From positions 1 through 24,706 of IMG/VR virus record IMGVR_UViG_3300035670_001188: a stretch of 24,706 nucleotides of DNA, one strand, 5' to 3'. Positions 13,101 to 19,603 of this stretch are shown one piece after another. The notes under the pieces were generated by a model. The model was not told the origin of the DNA. It searched no databases and saw nothing but the letters and a program-made list of their open reading frames with translations. The DNA comes from a virus. The translations under genes were made by a program, and so were the position numbers. Position 1 is the stretch's first letter. Every line of letters starts with the position of its first letter.

Positions 13101-14347
13101 AGACCCACCTGGGTGGAATCAGCCACAAGGTTGGCAGACTCGTTGATGGCAGTCTCGGCAGACTGACCGAACACGATGGTCTGGTAGGAGAGCTTGTTAT
13201 AGCTTACATCATTACCAGTCCACTCGTAGATGGCGTTGTCAACCAGATACTTGAGGCCGTTTACAAGATCAGCAGCAGCCTGGTGAGGAGTGTAGTTCTC
13301 GTACTCGTTGATGTCAGTCACAAGGAACGGACCGGGATCAGCCAGGGCCATCCACTTGTAGTTGTTGTTCTCGCAGTGAGCAGCAGCAGCAGCGCCCACG
13401 AGAGCACGACCAGCAGCGTCGAACTGAGCATAGGCGGTAGGGGTAACCAGGTAGCCCTGGTCTTGCTGACCGTCGAACGCAGTGTTGATGCACTGGGTGT
13501 AATCCTGGGGAACGCGCTCCAGATCGTTCTGCTGACCAACGATATTCTGGATATCGTAAGCATTCTGCATGAACACGAAGTTGCTTCCGACGGGCAGCAC
13601 TTCGGTAACCACGGACACGTTGCCATCAAAAGTAGTGGCAGCGAAGGTTACGTAGCTGTTCTCAGAGTTGCTGGAAGGATCCAGATCGTTAACCTGACCA
13701 AACTTACGAACATAAACCGAGCTGTTTACAGCGGGGTTGGTCTCGATGGCTTCGGCCACAGCAGCTGCAATGGCTGCGGAGATTTTGCGGTTATTTGCCT
13801 CATCGCCGGCAACATAGTTCACCGGAATGGTAACGGGCACGCCCAGCCACTCGCCATCGGCGGTATAACCGGTGGAGCCGTCTCCGGCAACCAGTTTCAG
13901 GCCGTTGATGATCATTTGCACATACACCTTGTTTCCAGCAATCAAGGAAGAAGGCAGGGAGGTGCTGTTGATCTTGGTGGCGCCAGGAAAGAACTCCACT
14001 TCAACGATTTGACTCGGTGTTCCCACACGAACCACGCGCAGATCGCCGACTTGAGCGTTCTGGAAAAACTCATTTACGCAGTTATAGCTCAGCAGGGAGA
14101 TACGACCGGAAGGAGTTGTAGAAGTGCCGACGCGAATCAATTCCTTGTAGTCGTTCAAGGAGGAGATTGCAATAGGGGTGTTGAAGGGGAAGCGGGTTAC
14201 AGGTACGTTCTCGTCAGTTTCGACGAGCATGTACACTGTTTCAAAACGAGCTGGGGCCGCATTAGCGACTTTGCCAGCCTGCTCATTGATATACACACCG
14301 GGAGCGCCGGGAGTTACCCCGCTGGTCCCGAGAGAAAAAGTTGCCAT
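10118..14347 (-). CDS. Tail sheath protein, greatly enlarged (1409 aa)
   Basis: The N-terminus (TPGAPGVYINEQAGKVANAA) and C-terminus are those of contractile tail sheaths. C-terminal features are 'LPQTAVFIWGGRTRLLNPDD', 'FVNTRVILNVVYGSLRNAFD', 'DARINPPESIENGIVNAKVF' and 'VPTLERIQIDLIRVAIGKMQ'. The C-terminal region (~1130-1400) forms the inner wall that mates with neighbouring subunits. Usual sheath length is ~400-700 aa; here large insertions separate the ends. One is a 'HGLRNGQKVYF'-type beta domain (~620-700). Another is a Gly/Thr-rich repeat segment (~880-1065) shared with the 331-aa protein at 19604-20599. Insertions probably decorate the outside of the tail. The start context is AAAAACATGGC with no clear Shine-Dalgarno sequence; a GGGTAAAA element lies 92 nt upstream. 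Confidence 0.9.
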   Translation of the reverse strand: MATFSLGTSGVTPGAPGVYINEQAGKVANAAPARFETVYMLVETDENVPVTRFPFNTPIAISSLNDYKELIRVGTSTTPSGRISLLSYNCVNEFFQNAQVGDLRVVRVGTPSQIVEVEFFPGATKINSTSLPSSLIAGNKVYVQMIINGLKLVAGDGSTGYTADGEWLGVPVTIPVNYVAGDEANNRKISAAIAAAVAEAIETNPAVNSSVYVRKFGQVNDLDPSSNSENSYVTFAATTFDGNVSVVTEVLPVGSNFVFMQNAYDIQNIVGQQNDLERVPQDYTQCINTAFDGQQDQGYLVTPTAYAQFDAAGRALVGAAAAAHCENNNYKWMALADPGPFLVTDINEYENYTPHQAAADLVNGLKYLVDNAIYEWTGNDVSYNKLSYQTIVFGQSAETAINESANLVADSTQVGLLDPGQYTITAAPSGAYGVFPLDTDQYWPVTLPIQEVSFSGANTVGNDFQTVSVQGGATVVNLNNQQVYVIAPPYDLANSSDYSLNNVYMALSPVDATNIYNQVVLAGGTAYMGTTIPNGAIYVGTPTGDTGLISYADPYWDLPVDINGQTSDLIENISGASAGVNTLHLPGTLQKPTETYRLTWVSRTIFDASLQVAPYGGTVTTFSGAAQFTAVGHGLRNGQKVYFTQPITITDGALTKELVSQTTKLVYHAYWVKVIDVNTFVLANSLGNYTINSFLQIPAGYSVVSLPSIFYSQVLGGGLTTLNVTELITLPMLRARKYEFDSSSIFNQAADASTAPTPGVNNPGASIFLNNNAVVLGEDQITPYGEDLTSTKLCEWLPELNLVNPTTSPSAVVENAYCVPTVDQFFQPEAYFVPAIDPILGGDYNASGAGTNGPLYGGSPTEITINTASPVTGPDGTYFNVPLNTTSGTGSGALATVVIAGGNVTQITITSGGNGYAPGDTFDIVVGPAAGSDFIINNVLNTGNVTVSGTYSTAAGVVTGDSGNDLVALQNRLVGVYFTVSGTNDQVGSVSITNPGSGYTPGTYTVPTTGAGTGCTLKVVVGSTGTITSATIVTLGSGYAVGNVLNVTLVPGAGAQVTVTSVVAGTTPDGLQNVVVGDFIGVTYDGTNYDWVVVPAASAGGDLTTLSQPCYQSQVELTFNPEEAVPSNLWRFDAITSTEIIDRALRGVGFNGVPQAAFVEAGVDNVNRLLEDSQRYGNPFGFIAYYGPWIENGAGQYIPPSPYVTGVAVRRYRAEGYQFPPAGVKYQLADAVAAQIPINSAQQNLLNPKGCNAVRTLPGLPQTAVFIWGGRTRLLNPDDAQQKLYQFVNTRVILNVVYGSLRNAFDSQIFNVIDGFGVIFNQIISVGNSVLNDLYVKGALFGARPSDAFQVICDARINPPESIENGIVNAKVFVTPVPTLERIQIDLIRVAIGKMQQELDIQGLGQSNQ
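11153..11710 (-). repeat. Glycine-rich repeat domain inserted in the sheath protein
   Basis: Residues ~880-1065 contain units of the form GSGYTPGTYT, then GTG-C/A-TL-VV, then G-x-ITSAT, then GSGYAVGN-x-L-x-V. Near-identical units occur in the 331-aa protein at 19781-20266, so the two virion proteins share this module. Confidence 0.7.
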
Positions 14348-14361
14348 GTTTTTACAGGTTG

Positions 14362-14396
14362 AGTCCTACTTTTCAATCTTGCTACCGGTAAGGACT
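14362..14396 (-). promoter_or_regulatory. Inverted repeat in sheath leader
   Basis: AGTCCT and AGGACT form a perfect 6-bp inverted repeat separated by 23 nt, inside the 94-bp gap before the sheath gene. The long loop makes a strong RNA hairpin doubtful. Confidence 0.2.
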
Positions 14397-14439
14397 TTCA
14401 CCGTCTAGGTCTCCGTGGAGGCAAGATCTACTATATGGC

Positions 14440-14447
14440 TTTTACCC
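14440..14447 (-). promoter_or_regulatory. GGGTAAAA element upstream of sheath gene
   Basis: The octamer contains the GGG (last Gly codon) and TAA stop of the LysM-like tail gene. It lies 92 nt before the sheath ATG. Confidence 0.45.
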
Positions 14448-14822
14448 GTTTTGCTGTCCTGTAATGGCTTGGATACTGTCGAAAGTTATTCCATTCAACT
14501 CTTCGCGGTCAATCACTCCTTGTAGCGTGTAGCGATTAAGAGCGGTTGTATAAGCCTGTTCGGTATCGTAAGGGAAGATGCTAGCGGATGCTTCTCCGCT
14601 GGGCAACCCAAAAATAAAAGACCCCTGCGTCAAACCCCCGGGGGTGCCGGAGGTGTTTGCAGAGGGGGAGAGACGGAGCTGAGCACCGAGTGGGGGTAGT
14701 TCCGTTACCTTCCATTGAGGGTTCTCTTCGAGAACCTGACGGTATTCCAAAGAGTTGGTAAAATAAAGATAACCGAGCTTCCGCCAGGTGTCTTGCTGTT
14801 GGAAAGGAACGGAGACGGTCAT
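14442..14822 (-). CDS. LysM-like tail/baseplate protein (gpX/gp53-like)
   Basis: A 126-aa protein. Residues ~8-52 (QQQDTWRKLGYLYFTNSLEY, then RQVLEENPQWKVTELPPLGA and QLRL) follow the LysM pattern: 'D-x-x-x-x-(L/I) ... Y ... (V/L)-x-x-N ... (L/P)-P-x-G'. P2 gpX and similar small tail proteins have this, and it helps assemble the hub or wedge. The rest is Gly/Ser/Thr-rich and ends in GQQNG. The ATG at 14822 overlaps the TAA of the upstream gene by 1 nt (TAATG). Which baseplate role it plays cannot be decided from sequence alone. Confidence 0.5.
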   Translation of the reverse strand: MTVSVPFQQQDTWRKLGYLYFTNSLEYRQVLEENPQWKVTELPPLGAQLRLSPSANTSGTPGGLTQGSFIFGLPSGEASASIFPYDTEQAYTTALNRYTLQGVIDREELNGITFDSIQAITGQQNG

Positions 14823-15184
14823 TAGATGCTCTTACCAGCTCGGGCCATAAGACGGGCACCGATTGAAGTGCCCCGGTTGAGTTCGAAGCCTTTGTCTTTG
14901 GCTACCTCGGTCGCTGCTTTTTCGAGGGCGGCAGGGTTGGAGGGGACAAACACGTTTTCATCTACAGATTTCTTCGAGAGTTTTTCACGAACATCCGTTT
15001 GGATTTTCTCTACCGGAGTTGCCTCAGGCGCAGCCACCGGTTCATCTGAAGGAGTTTCGGTCTCGATGTTTACGGGTGCAGAAGCTTCGATTACGGGGCT
15101 CTCAATGCGACCCTCTTCTGGAGTCACTTTGATATCAGCCGAGGCAGGTGTCTTTTCAGTGCGGTTGGTCTTGCGAGTGGTCAT
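14822..15184 (-). CDS. Hypothetical disordered protein (120 aa)
   Basis: I do not recognise this protein. The first ~70 residues are low complexity: Thr/Glu/Pro/Ala-rich with charged Lys (TEKTPASADIKVTPEEGRIE, EPVAAPEATPVEKIQ) and probably disordered. The C-terminal ~45 residues could form helices (NPAALEKAATEVAKDKGFEL) and end with a basic tail (GARLMARAGKSI). It lies between the gpG/gpS-like morphogenesis gene and the LysM-like gene, so a virion or assembly role is likely. There is no good Shine-Dalgarno sequence upstream of the ATG at 15184; the intergenic space holds a 10-base homopolymer instead. Confidence 0.65.
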   Translation of the reverse strand: MTTRKTNRTEKTPASADIKVTPEEGRIESPVIEASAPVNIETETPSDEPVAAPEATPVEKIQTDVREKLSKKSVDENVFVPSNPAALEKAATEVAKDKGFELNRGTSIGARLMARAGKSI

Positions 15185-15207
15185 TGTTATCGATGGTAAG
15201 TTGTGCA

Positions 15208-15217
15208 GGGGGGGGGG
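15208..15217. repeat. Ten-base G homopolymer (C10 on coding strand)
   Basis: G10 sits directly next to the TAA stop of the gpG/gpS-like gene, in the 32-nt gap before the disordered protein. It may be prone to slippage during replication, sequencing or assembly. Confidence 0.6.
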
Positions 15218-15625
15218 TTATTTGTACCGCTTTAGGATGTTTTTCCATGCTATCGGTACGATTTGTCTGAGGGATATGTCGGGAACTCCCATCCAAGGCC
15301 GGGCCTCCATTCGAGACGTCCCAAATTGATGATACTTGCCGTAATAAGTGGATTTTACCTTAAACACATTGCCCTTTGTGTAGATGAAAGCCAGATCCTG
15401 CATGAGGCCAGTGGCCCTCAAAATGGGTTGCCCAGGGTAATTCTGGGTTTTCCAACTAGCATAACGAGGAGTTAATCGAGCCCACGGACGTTGATAAGTG
15501 GGGTCAACTTGTCTTTTCCAAAACTGTGGGTGATCGTCAAGAAGAACTGGAACCCATTCCTCTTTAGTAGGCTTCCACCACCGGGTGTTTAAAGGCTGAA
15601 GATCTTTGACTCTGAGGCGGATCAT
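15218..15625 (-). CDS. Virion morphogenesis / tail completion protein (Mu gpG, P2 gpS family)
   Basis: A 135-aa protein with the recognisable order of the phage virion morphogenesis family: 'PWARLTPRYASWKTQNYPGQ', 'PILRATGLMQDL', 'YYGKYHQFGT', 'EARPWMGVPD' and a C-terminal helix 'IVPIAWKNILKRY'. These proteins act at the head-tail joint, finishing the tail and allowing it to bind filled heads. The length is close to that of P2 gpS (~150 aa). The ATG overlaps the TGA of the upstream chaperone ORF by 4 nt (ATGA), implying coupled translation. Confidence 0.8.
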   Translation of the reverse strand: MIRLRVKDLQPLNTRWWKPTKEEWVPVLLDDHPQFWKRQVDPTYQRPWARLTPRYASWKTQNYPGQPILRATGLMQDLAFIYTKGNVFKVKSTYYGKYHQFGTSRMEARPWMGVPDISLRQIVPIAWKNILKRYK

Positions 15626-16032
15626 TTTCGTTTCCTCGCAGATTTCTTCATTTCTTTCTCCTGCTCTTCCGCATGTTTTTTAACTATCTCAATCATGGTG
15701 TTTATCTTACTCATGGGTTGAGTTTCGAGCCAATCAATAGAGGAATCCCACCGTTGTTTACATAGATGATAGGCAACTTCCAGCCAATTCTCTACTGACA
15801 GTATGGTGCGGTCAAGAAGATTCTCTGATATCCACTTGAACACAAAACGGCAGTCCGATGCGGGAGCAGATTCCAAAGCCTCAGGGTTAAGGAAAAGACG
15901 TTCTACTAACTCAATTTGACTTTTTTCGGACTGTCGAAGGATTTGAGCGAAATAAAAGTCTTTAGGTGTTATTTCCCGGATATGAAATATCGTCCCATTC
16001 AAGGTATGAACCCGATAGGAAAAATCTTCCAA
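15622..16032 (-). CDS. Tail assembly chaperone, frameshift-expressed C-terminal part
   Basis: This ORF has no credible start: its first in-frame initiator is TTG at 16032, and the frame stays open upstream through the end of the previous gene. A -1 slip at CCCAAAC (16047-16053) joins it to that gene, adding LIVQD before EDFSYR and giving a fusion of 231 aa (from the ATG at 16316). This is the classic G/GT or gpE/gpE' arrangement of long-tailed phages, where the fusion helps wrap the tape measure protein. Its own start, HIREITPKDFYFAQIL, resembles TIREMTGRDLIYMEKD in the upstream ORF, suggesting a duplicated domain. The C-terminus is strongly basic (KKSARKRK). Confidence 0.8.
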   Translation of the reverse strand: MEDFSYRVHTLNGTIFHIREITPKDFYFAQILRQSEKSQIELVERLFLNPEALESAPASDCRFVFKWISENLLDRTILSVENWLEVAYHLCKQRWDSSIDWLETQPMSKINTMIEIVKKHAEEQEKEMKKSARKRK

Positions 16033-16043
16033 ATCCTGAACAA

Positions 16044-16316
16044 TTAGTTTGGGCTGTCTTCCTCTTCTGTGCCGTTGGCTTTAGCAACCAAATCACTGAG
16101 CTTGCGGAAGTCTTTGACACCGAGATCTAAAATTTCATCATAAGTGATTTTATCATCACCTACAATCAATCGCTCGATGATACGCATGCCTTTTTCTACA
16201 TCCCCGGCTTTGGTTAGGTCCTTTTCCATGTAGATAAGGTCACGACCAGTCATTTCGCGGATGGTGATCTCACGCCCGTCAGTTAAAAGAGTGCTGAAAG
16301 TTTCTAGTTTGGCCAT
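16044..16316 (-). CDS. Tail assembly chaperone (Mu gp41 / P2 gpE-like)
   Basis: About 90 aa from the ATG at 16316 (MAKLETFSTLLTDGREITIR). It has the layout of the small tail assembly chaperones: a short beta start, 'TDGREITIREMTGRDLIYME', then helices 'VEKGMRIIERLIVGDD' and 'YDEILDLGVKDFRKLSDLVA', and an acidic end EEEDSPN. The frame is open further upstream. ATG at 16373 lies 25 nt after a GGGTAAAA element, the spacing seen at several other genes, and would give 109 aa. The last codons carry a slippery heptamer immediately before the TAA stop. The tape measure gene, normally next, is not in the window. Confidence 0.75.
   Translation of the reverse strand: MAKLETFSTLLTDGREITIREMTGRDLIYMEKDLTKAGDVEKGMRIIERLIVGDDKITYDEILDLGVKDFRKLSDLVAKANGTEEEDSPN
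16047..16053 (-). promoter_or_regulatory. Programmed -1 ribosomal frameshift site CCCAAAC
   Basis: In the chaperone reading frame the sequence is AGC CCA AAC TAA, so C-CCA-AAC fits the X-XXY-YYZ slippery heptamer exactly and abuts the stop. After a -1 slip, reading continues CTA ATT GTT CAG GAT into the downstream ORF. An SD-like AGAGGA lies about 7 nt upstream and a small GGAA/UUCC hairpin about 19 nt downstream; either could stimulate the shift. Confidence 0.75.
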
Positions 16317-16356
16317 TGTTTTCTTTTTGGTTGCCGATGTAGATTCAATCGTGTTG

Positions 16357-16602
16357 TCAGAAATGGTTCTCATTGGTTGCTTGAGAGAGGTTGTCAAGTT
16401 TTACCCGTTGCCGGAAGAGCCAGTCTTCGATGTCTGGATCGCCACTTCCAGGCGGAAGTGAGAGGTAGATCTCATTGGCGATTTTCCAGCTTTTTCCCGC
16501 GTCTCCAAGGCGGTTGACTTTCAGTCGATCGTCAATATCATCCAGCCAAAAGGTCACTACCAGCTTCCTGTAAGCTGGATCCTCGGGAAGAGGAAAAGCC
16601 AT
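16357..16602 (-). CDS. Hypothetical small protein (81 aa)
   Basis: Not recognised. It is a globular-looking mix of helix and strand (YRKLVVTFWLDDIDDRLKVN, SWKIANEIYLSLPPGSGDPD, IEDWLFRQRVKLDNLS). There is no signal peptide or membrane segment. The ATG at 16602 overlaps the TGA of the preceding 62-aa gene by 1 nt (TGATG). It is probably translated in a coupled series beginning with the DNA polymerase. A GGGTAAAA element lies within its last 17 codons and would serve the next gene. Position before the tail chaperones hints at a tail or connector role, but nothing in the sequence shows it. Confidence 0.65.
   Translation of the reverse strand: MAFPLPEDPAYRKLVVTFWLDDIDDRLKVNRLGDAGKSWKIANEIYLSLPPGSGDPDIEDWLFRQRVKLDNLSQATNENHF
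16399..16406 (-). promoter_or_regulatory. GGGTAAAA element upstream of tail chaperone gene
   Basis: This copy lies inside the 3' coding end of the 81-aa gene. It ends 25 nt before the ATG at 16373 and 82 nt before the ATG at 16316. Confidence 0.4.
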
Positions 16603-16790
16603 CAGAGTGCCCGCAGCATATTATAGGTTTCTTGAAGGCTGAAGTAACGAGAGTTGTAAGCACACTCCACTGAGGAAGGAATGACTCGATTTTTCTTATC
16701 GTAAGGTACTGTCATGTAGTAGGTATCAATAATGCCTTTATAGACAAGGACCCCAACATTCTCTACGCGAGACTTCTTAGCTTTTTTCAT
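16602..16790 (-). CDS. Hypothetical small protein (62 aa)
   Basis: Not recognised. It has a basic N-terminus (MKKAKKSRVENVGVLVYKGI), followed by 'IDTYYMTVPYDKKNRVIPSS' and a C-terminal helix (FSLQETYNMLRAL). Start and stop are both coupled: its ATG shares one base with the polymerase TGA, and its own TGA shares one base with the next ATG. That tight packing, rather than homology, is the reason for calling it a gene. Confidence 0.6.
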   Translation of the reverse strand: MKKAKKSRVENVGVLVYKGIIDTYYMTVPYDKKNRVIPSSVECAYNSRYFSLQETYNMLRAL

Positions 16791-19570
16791 CAGATTACTC
16801 CTTTTTGGATTGCAGTATAACGATTGGTTAGTTTGTTGATGGCCCCAATTTCGGAAAGTTCCATCATTGAGTATTCGGTTCCAAAAGGTTCTTCAGAACC
16901 TTTCTCATTAGAGAGTGTTACGGTTTTTTCTTTTGGTGATTTTCGAAGTCGATTGTCGATTGCAACCGACGAGAAATATGCTCGTGAAAGAGGTAATTCA
17001 GGAATACCTACTGCAGAGTGAAATAGGGACCAGGTGTACATGTGAGCGATTTGAAACAGAACAGCAAATTGTTCTGCGTATCGTTCTGGAGTCATAAACC
17101 AGATCTCGTCGTGGATACTCAGCACAAAACGTGCTGGAATTTTGTATTCTTCTGCCAACCAGTGAACTGCGGTTAGCATGATCGATAAGATTTCAGCACC
17201 CGATGATTGAATAGTCCAATTGACTCGACCTGTCTTGAAATCATCACCTACTGCAGAAGGTCTCATTGCCGTGGAGATTTTGGTACCTAAACAGGGAAGT
17301 GTTGGCACTCTAGACCGCATTGCGATTTCCTCCATATAGTTAAAACAGCCGCTGTCTGAGCCCCCCTCATATACCCCATTTCGTTGCCTACCCTTTTTAC
17401 CTTCAAGAATTCTGTAAGCAAAATTAGTTACTTCTGTAGCAGATTTTTCTGGGTATTTTCGGCGGATATAGGTTTGCACGGCTCGAACCCCGGCTCCGTA
17501 CAACACTGCGAATCCTGCGATTTTGGCGGTGTCTCGGTCCACGCCAGCCAACTTAGCAAGAGCACTATGGGGGTCAGTCCCAGCTTCTTTCGAACCCGAG
17601 AGAACGTTGTACCCAAATGGTGAACAACCGACATGGCCACCTTCCCATTTATCGGAATAAATTGCTGCAATTTGCATTTCTTGGCCATCAAAGTCAGCCC
17701 CTACAATCTTCCAGCCATCTGGAGCTTGCACCCTTGATTTCAATTCGGTCCCAATCCGCCAGTTTTTGGTGGAACACATTGTAACCATCAGGGACTCCAC
17801 AGTGCGGCGAGTTACGGTACCATGGCAGAGGATCTCCGGTAAAGTAACTAGGGCATCTTCACCATGAGGATTAACGGCGGGTAAGAAAATGCGATCCATT
17901 ACGCGCTTGCGAACCGAAGTCCAATATGAGACTGCATTCGCAATCTCGAGCGCTCGCTTCGCCTCCGGTAGGTCACTGTTGAGACGACCAACCTTCATGT
18001 CATCCACAAAATCTTTACTTAACACACCGCCAACATTAGCCCCTGCCCCCTTGGGGTGAGGGATCTTGGTAAGCACACCCTCTTCGTTGTGATAACACCA
18101 GCCCATGTCCCCAGTTTTGATCATTGGGGAACCTTCCCAAGTAAGCTTCAGGAGTAGGTGAGAAAGATCGGACTTTACACCAATGTGTTCATTGGGGTCT
18201 TTGATGAATGGTCGAACCCATTGGGGAATATGAGCATATTTGCCTTTTACTGTCTTCACTTCCCAATTCAACTGGGAGAGCCAAGGATCTTTTGCGGTCC
18301 ATTCCTCCACCATACCAGGATCAGCGAAATAATATTCACGCCACTCATCATAATACTGCCAAACCAAGTCCTGGCAAAGTTTGGTCATTTCCTGATTATG
18401 CTCCTCGAACACTCGCTCAACGTTTTGAATCCATTCCTCCCAGTCAGGAACCAGCGGGATGATTGAGCCATTTAGGTGATAATGCCCACAAAGAGCAACG
18501 GGGCTCGGAGTGGCATCCAGGTATTTTGGCCAAAGAGCTTGAAAAAGTTCGGCTGTATAGAAAGCGTCTTTCACCGCATAGTCGACAGCATCTGCCAGCA
18601 TACTGTTAATTTGGCTTAAATGATTCGCTTTGACAAAAATTTCCCGGATTATTTTGTCGCCAACGTCCAAAGGTTTGGCTTCGTCCCCAAAGAATTTTCT
18701 GACTTCGTATACATGGAAGTTATAGGTAGCTATCAAAGAGTTGGTTGCTCCTTCTTCGAGCCATTTTGGAGCGTATCTTAGTTTTCTTTTTTCTTCTTCT
18801 GTTAAATTCTCAGGATCTTTTGCAGCTAATACGTATAACCAACGCTGTCCTCCAGCCAGCCCCGAGACACCAATATGAGCCGACAGTGTGTCAAAATAGA
18901 AATTCTCAGGTTTGGTGCGATCGAGTGAGTAACCCTCTCGGGCCCGCACACGATCGTAGGAAATATTGTGGCCAACAACGAAGCGATTTTCACCGATAGG
19001 AATCAGGGAGTGTTGATCCCACTGATCCTCCGGGATATCCGGATCAATAAGTTCAGAAGCCAACCAAATGTAAGCCGCCTTGGCAGATAGCGCAGTGCCA
19101 ATAATTGGAAACGCGCCACCATGCACATAAGTCTCAGTATCGTATGTGAATGCCTTTTCCAGAGGGTATGGTACGGACTCTGTTTTCCATTTACCGTTGT
19201 TCTTTGTGTATCGCACCCACCCTGGTTTAAACACCAGGATTTCTTTTGGCGGGATCGGGGGTAATTGACAAGACGAGAATTCATCGGCCAGCACTTTATA
19301 ATCTTGAATTTGATTGAGTGCTATTTGTTCGAAATGTTGTTTTAGGTTTTCTCCTTTCAGTTCAGGGAGAGGTAAAGGGCCGTCATACAAGTTGTCAGGG
19401 TAGTCTACAGGTGTGGAAATGCTAAATTGCTTCAGGAGATTCTCAGCCCGCTGTTTTTCCAGTCGGGTCATTACCTTGGGGATCTCTTTACCAAAAATCC
19501 TCTCGTGAAGATCTTCAGAGAGGACTGGATAACCGAGGGGAGTTTTCCGCATAGGCGTTGGGTTTTGCAT
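16790..19570 (-). CDS. DNA polymerase, family A, mitochondrial gamma-like
   Basis: A 926-aa replicative polymerase. The 3'-5' exonuclease motifs are present: Exo I YDTET (Asp144, Glu146), Exo II VVGHNISYDR (Asp206), Exo III YAVKDAFYTAELFQ (Asp335). The polymerase motifs are: A 'IVGADFDGQEMQIAAIYSD' (Asp626), B 'RDTAKIAGFAVLYGAG' (Arg679, Lys683, Tyr691) and C 'LSIHDEIWF' (Asp821). Beyond family-A basics it carries gamma-type stretches: 'GGSDSGCFNYMEEIA', 'LGTKISTAMRPSAV' and 'GRVNWTIQSSGAEIL'. These align closely with my recollection of human POLG 'GGTESEMFNKLESIA', 'LGCCISRALEPSAV' and 'SRVNWVVQSS'. It is shorter than POLG (~1240 aa). It lies among tail genes, not in a replication cluster. 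The ATG at 19570 has a weak RBS; ATG at 19552 is an alternative. Confidence 0.93.
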   Translation of the reverse strand: MQNPTPMRKTPLGYPVLSEDLHERIFGKEIPKVMTRLEKQRAENLLKQFSISTPVDYPDNLYDGPLPLPELKGENLKQHFEQIALNQIQDYKVLADEFSSCQLPPIPPKEILVFKPGWVRYTKNNGKWKTESVPYPLEKAFTYDTETYVHGGAFPIIGTALSAKAAYIWLASELIDPDIPEDQWDQHSLIPIGENRFVVGHNISYDRVRAREGYSLDRTKPENFYFDTLSAHIGVSGLAGGQRWLYVLAAKDPENLTEEEKRKLRYAPKWLEEGATNSLIATYNFHVYEVRKFFGDEAKPLDVGDKIIREIFVKANHLSQINSMLADAVDYAVKDAFYTAELFQALWPKYLDATPSPVALCGHYHLNGSIIPLVPDWEEWIQNVERVFEEHNQEMTKLCQDLVWQYYDEWREYYFADPGMVEEWTAKDPWLSQLNWEVKTVKGKYAHIPQWVRPFIKDPNEHIGVKSDLSHLLLKLTWEGSPMIKTGDMGWCYHNEEGVLTKIPHPKGAGANVGGVLSKDFVDDMKVGRLNSDLPEAKRALEIANAVSYWTSVRKRVMDRIFLPAVNPHGEDALVTLPEILCHGTVTRRTVESLMVTMCSTKNWRIGTELKSRVQAPDGWKIVGADFDGQEMQIAAIYSDKWEGGHVGCSPFGYNVLSGSKEAGTDPHSALAKLAGVDRDTAKIAGFAVLYGAGVRAVQTYIRRKYPEKSATEVTNFAYRILEGKKGRQRNGVYEGGSDSGCFNYMEEIAMRSRVPTLPCLGTKISTAMRPSAVGDDFKTGRVNWTIQSSGAEILSIMLTAVHWLAEEYKIPARFVLSIHDEIWFMTPERYAEQFAVLFQIAHMYTWSLFHSAVGIPELPLSRAYFSSVAIDNRLRKSPKEKTVTLSNEKGSEEPFGTEYSMMELSEIGAINKLTNRYTAIQKGVI

Positions 19571-19576
19571 GTTTCT

Positions 19577-19584
19577 AGTATAGC
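19577..19584 (-). promoter_or_regulatory. GCTATACT, possible -10-like element before the polymerase gene
   Basis: GCTATACT ends 6 nt before the polymerase ATG. The same octamer occurs in the leader of the 182-aa gene (22264-22271). TATACT resembles a bacterial -10 box, but no good -35 is visible, and here the resulting leader would be only a few bases. Confidence 0.25.
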
Positions 19585-19603
19585 GTGGTTTCCCTCAGGT
19601 AAA

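Noticed and set aside
12938-14362. 474-aa open frame on the plus strand
   Set aside because: It is antisense to the well-supported tail sheath N-terminal half, with low-complexity translation and no family likeness.
14362-14396. Sheath leader inverted repeat as a strong hairpin
   Set aside because: Only 6 bp with a 23-nt loop; kept as a low-confidence feature and not treated as a finding.
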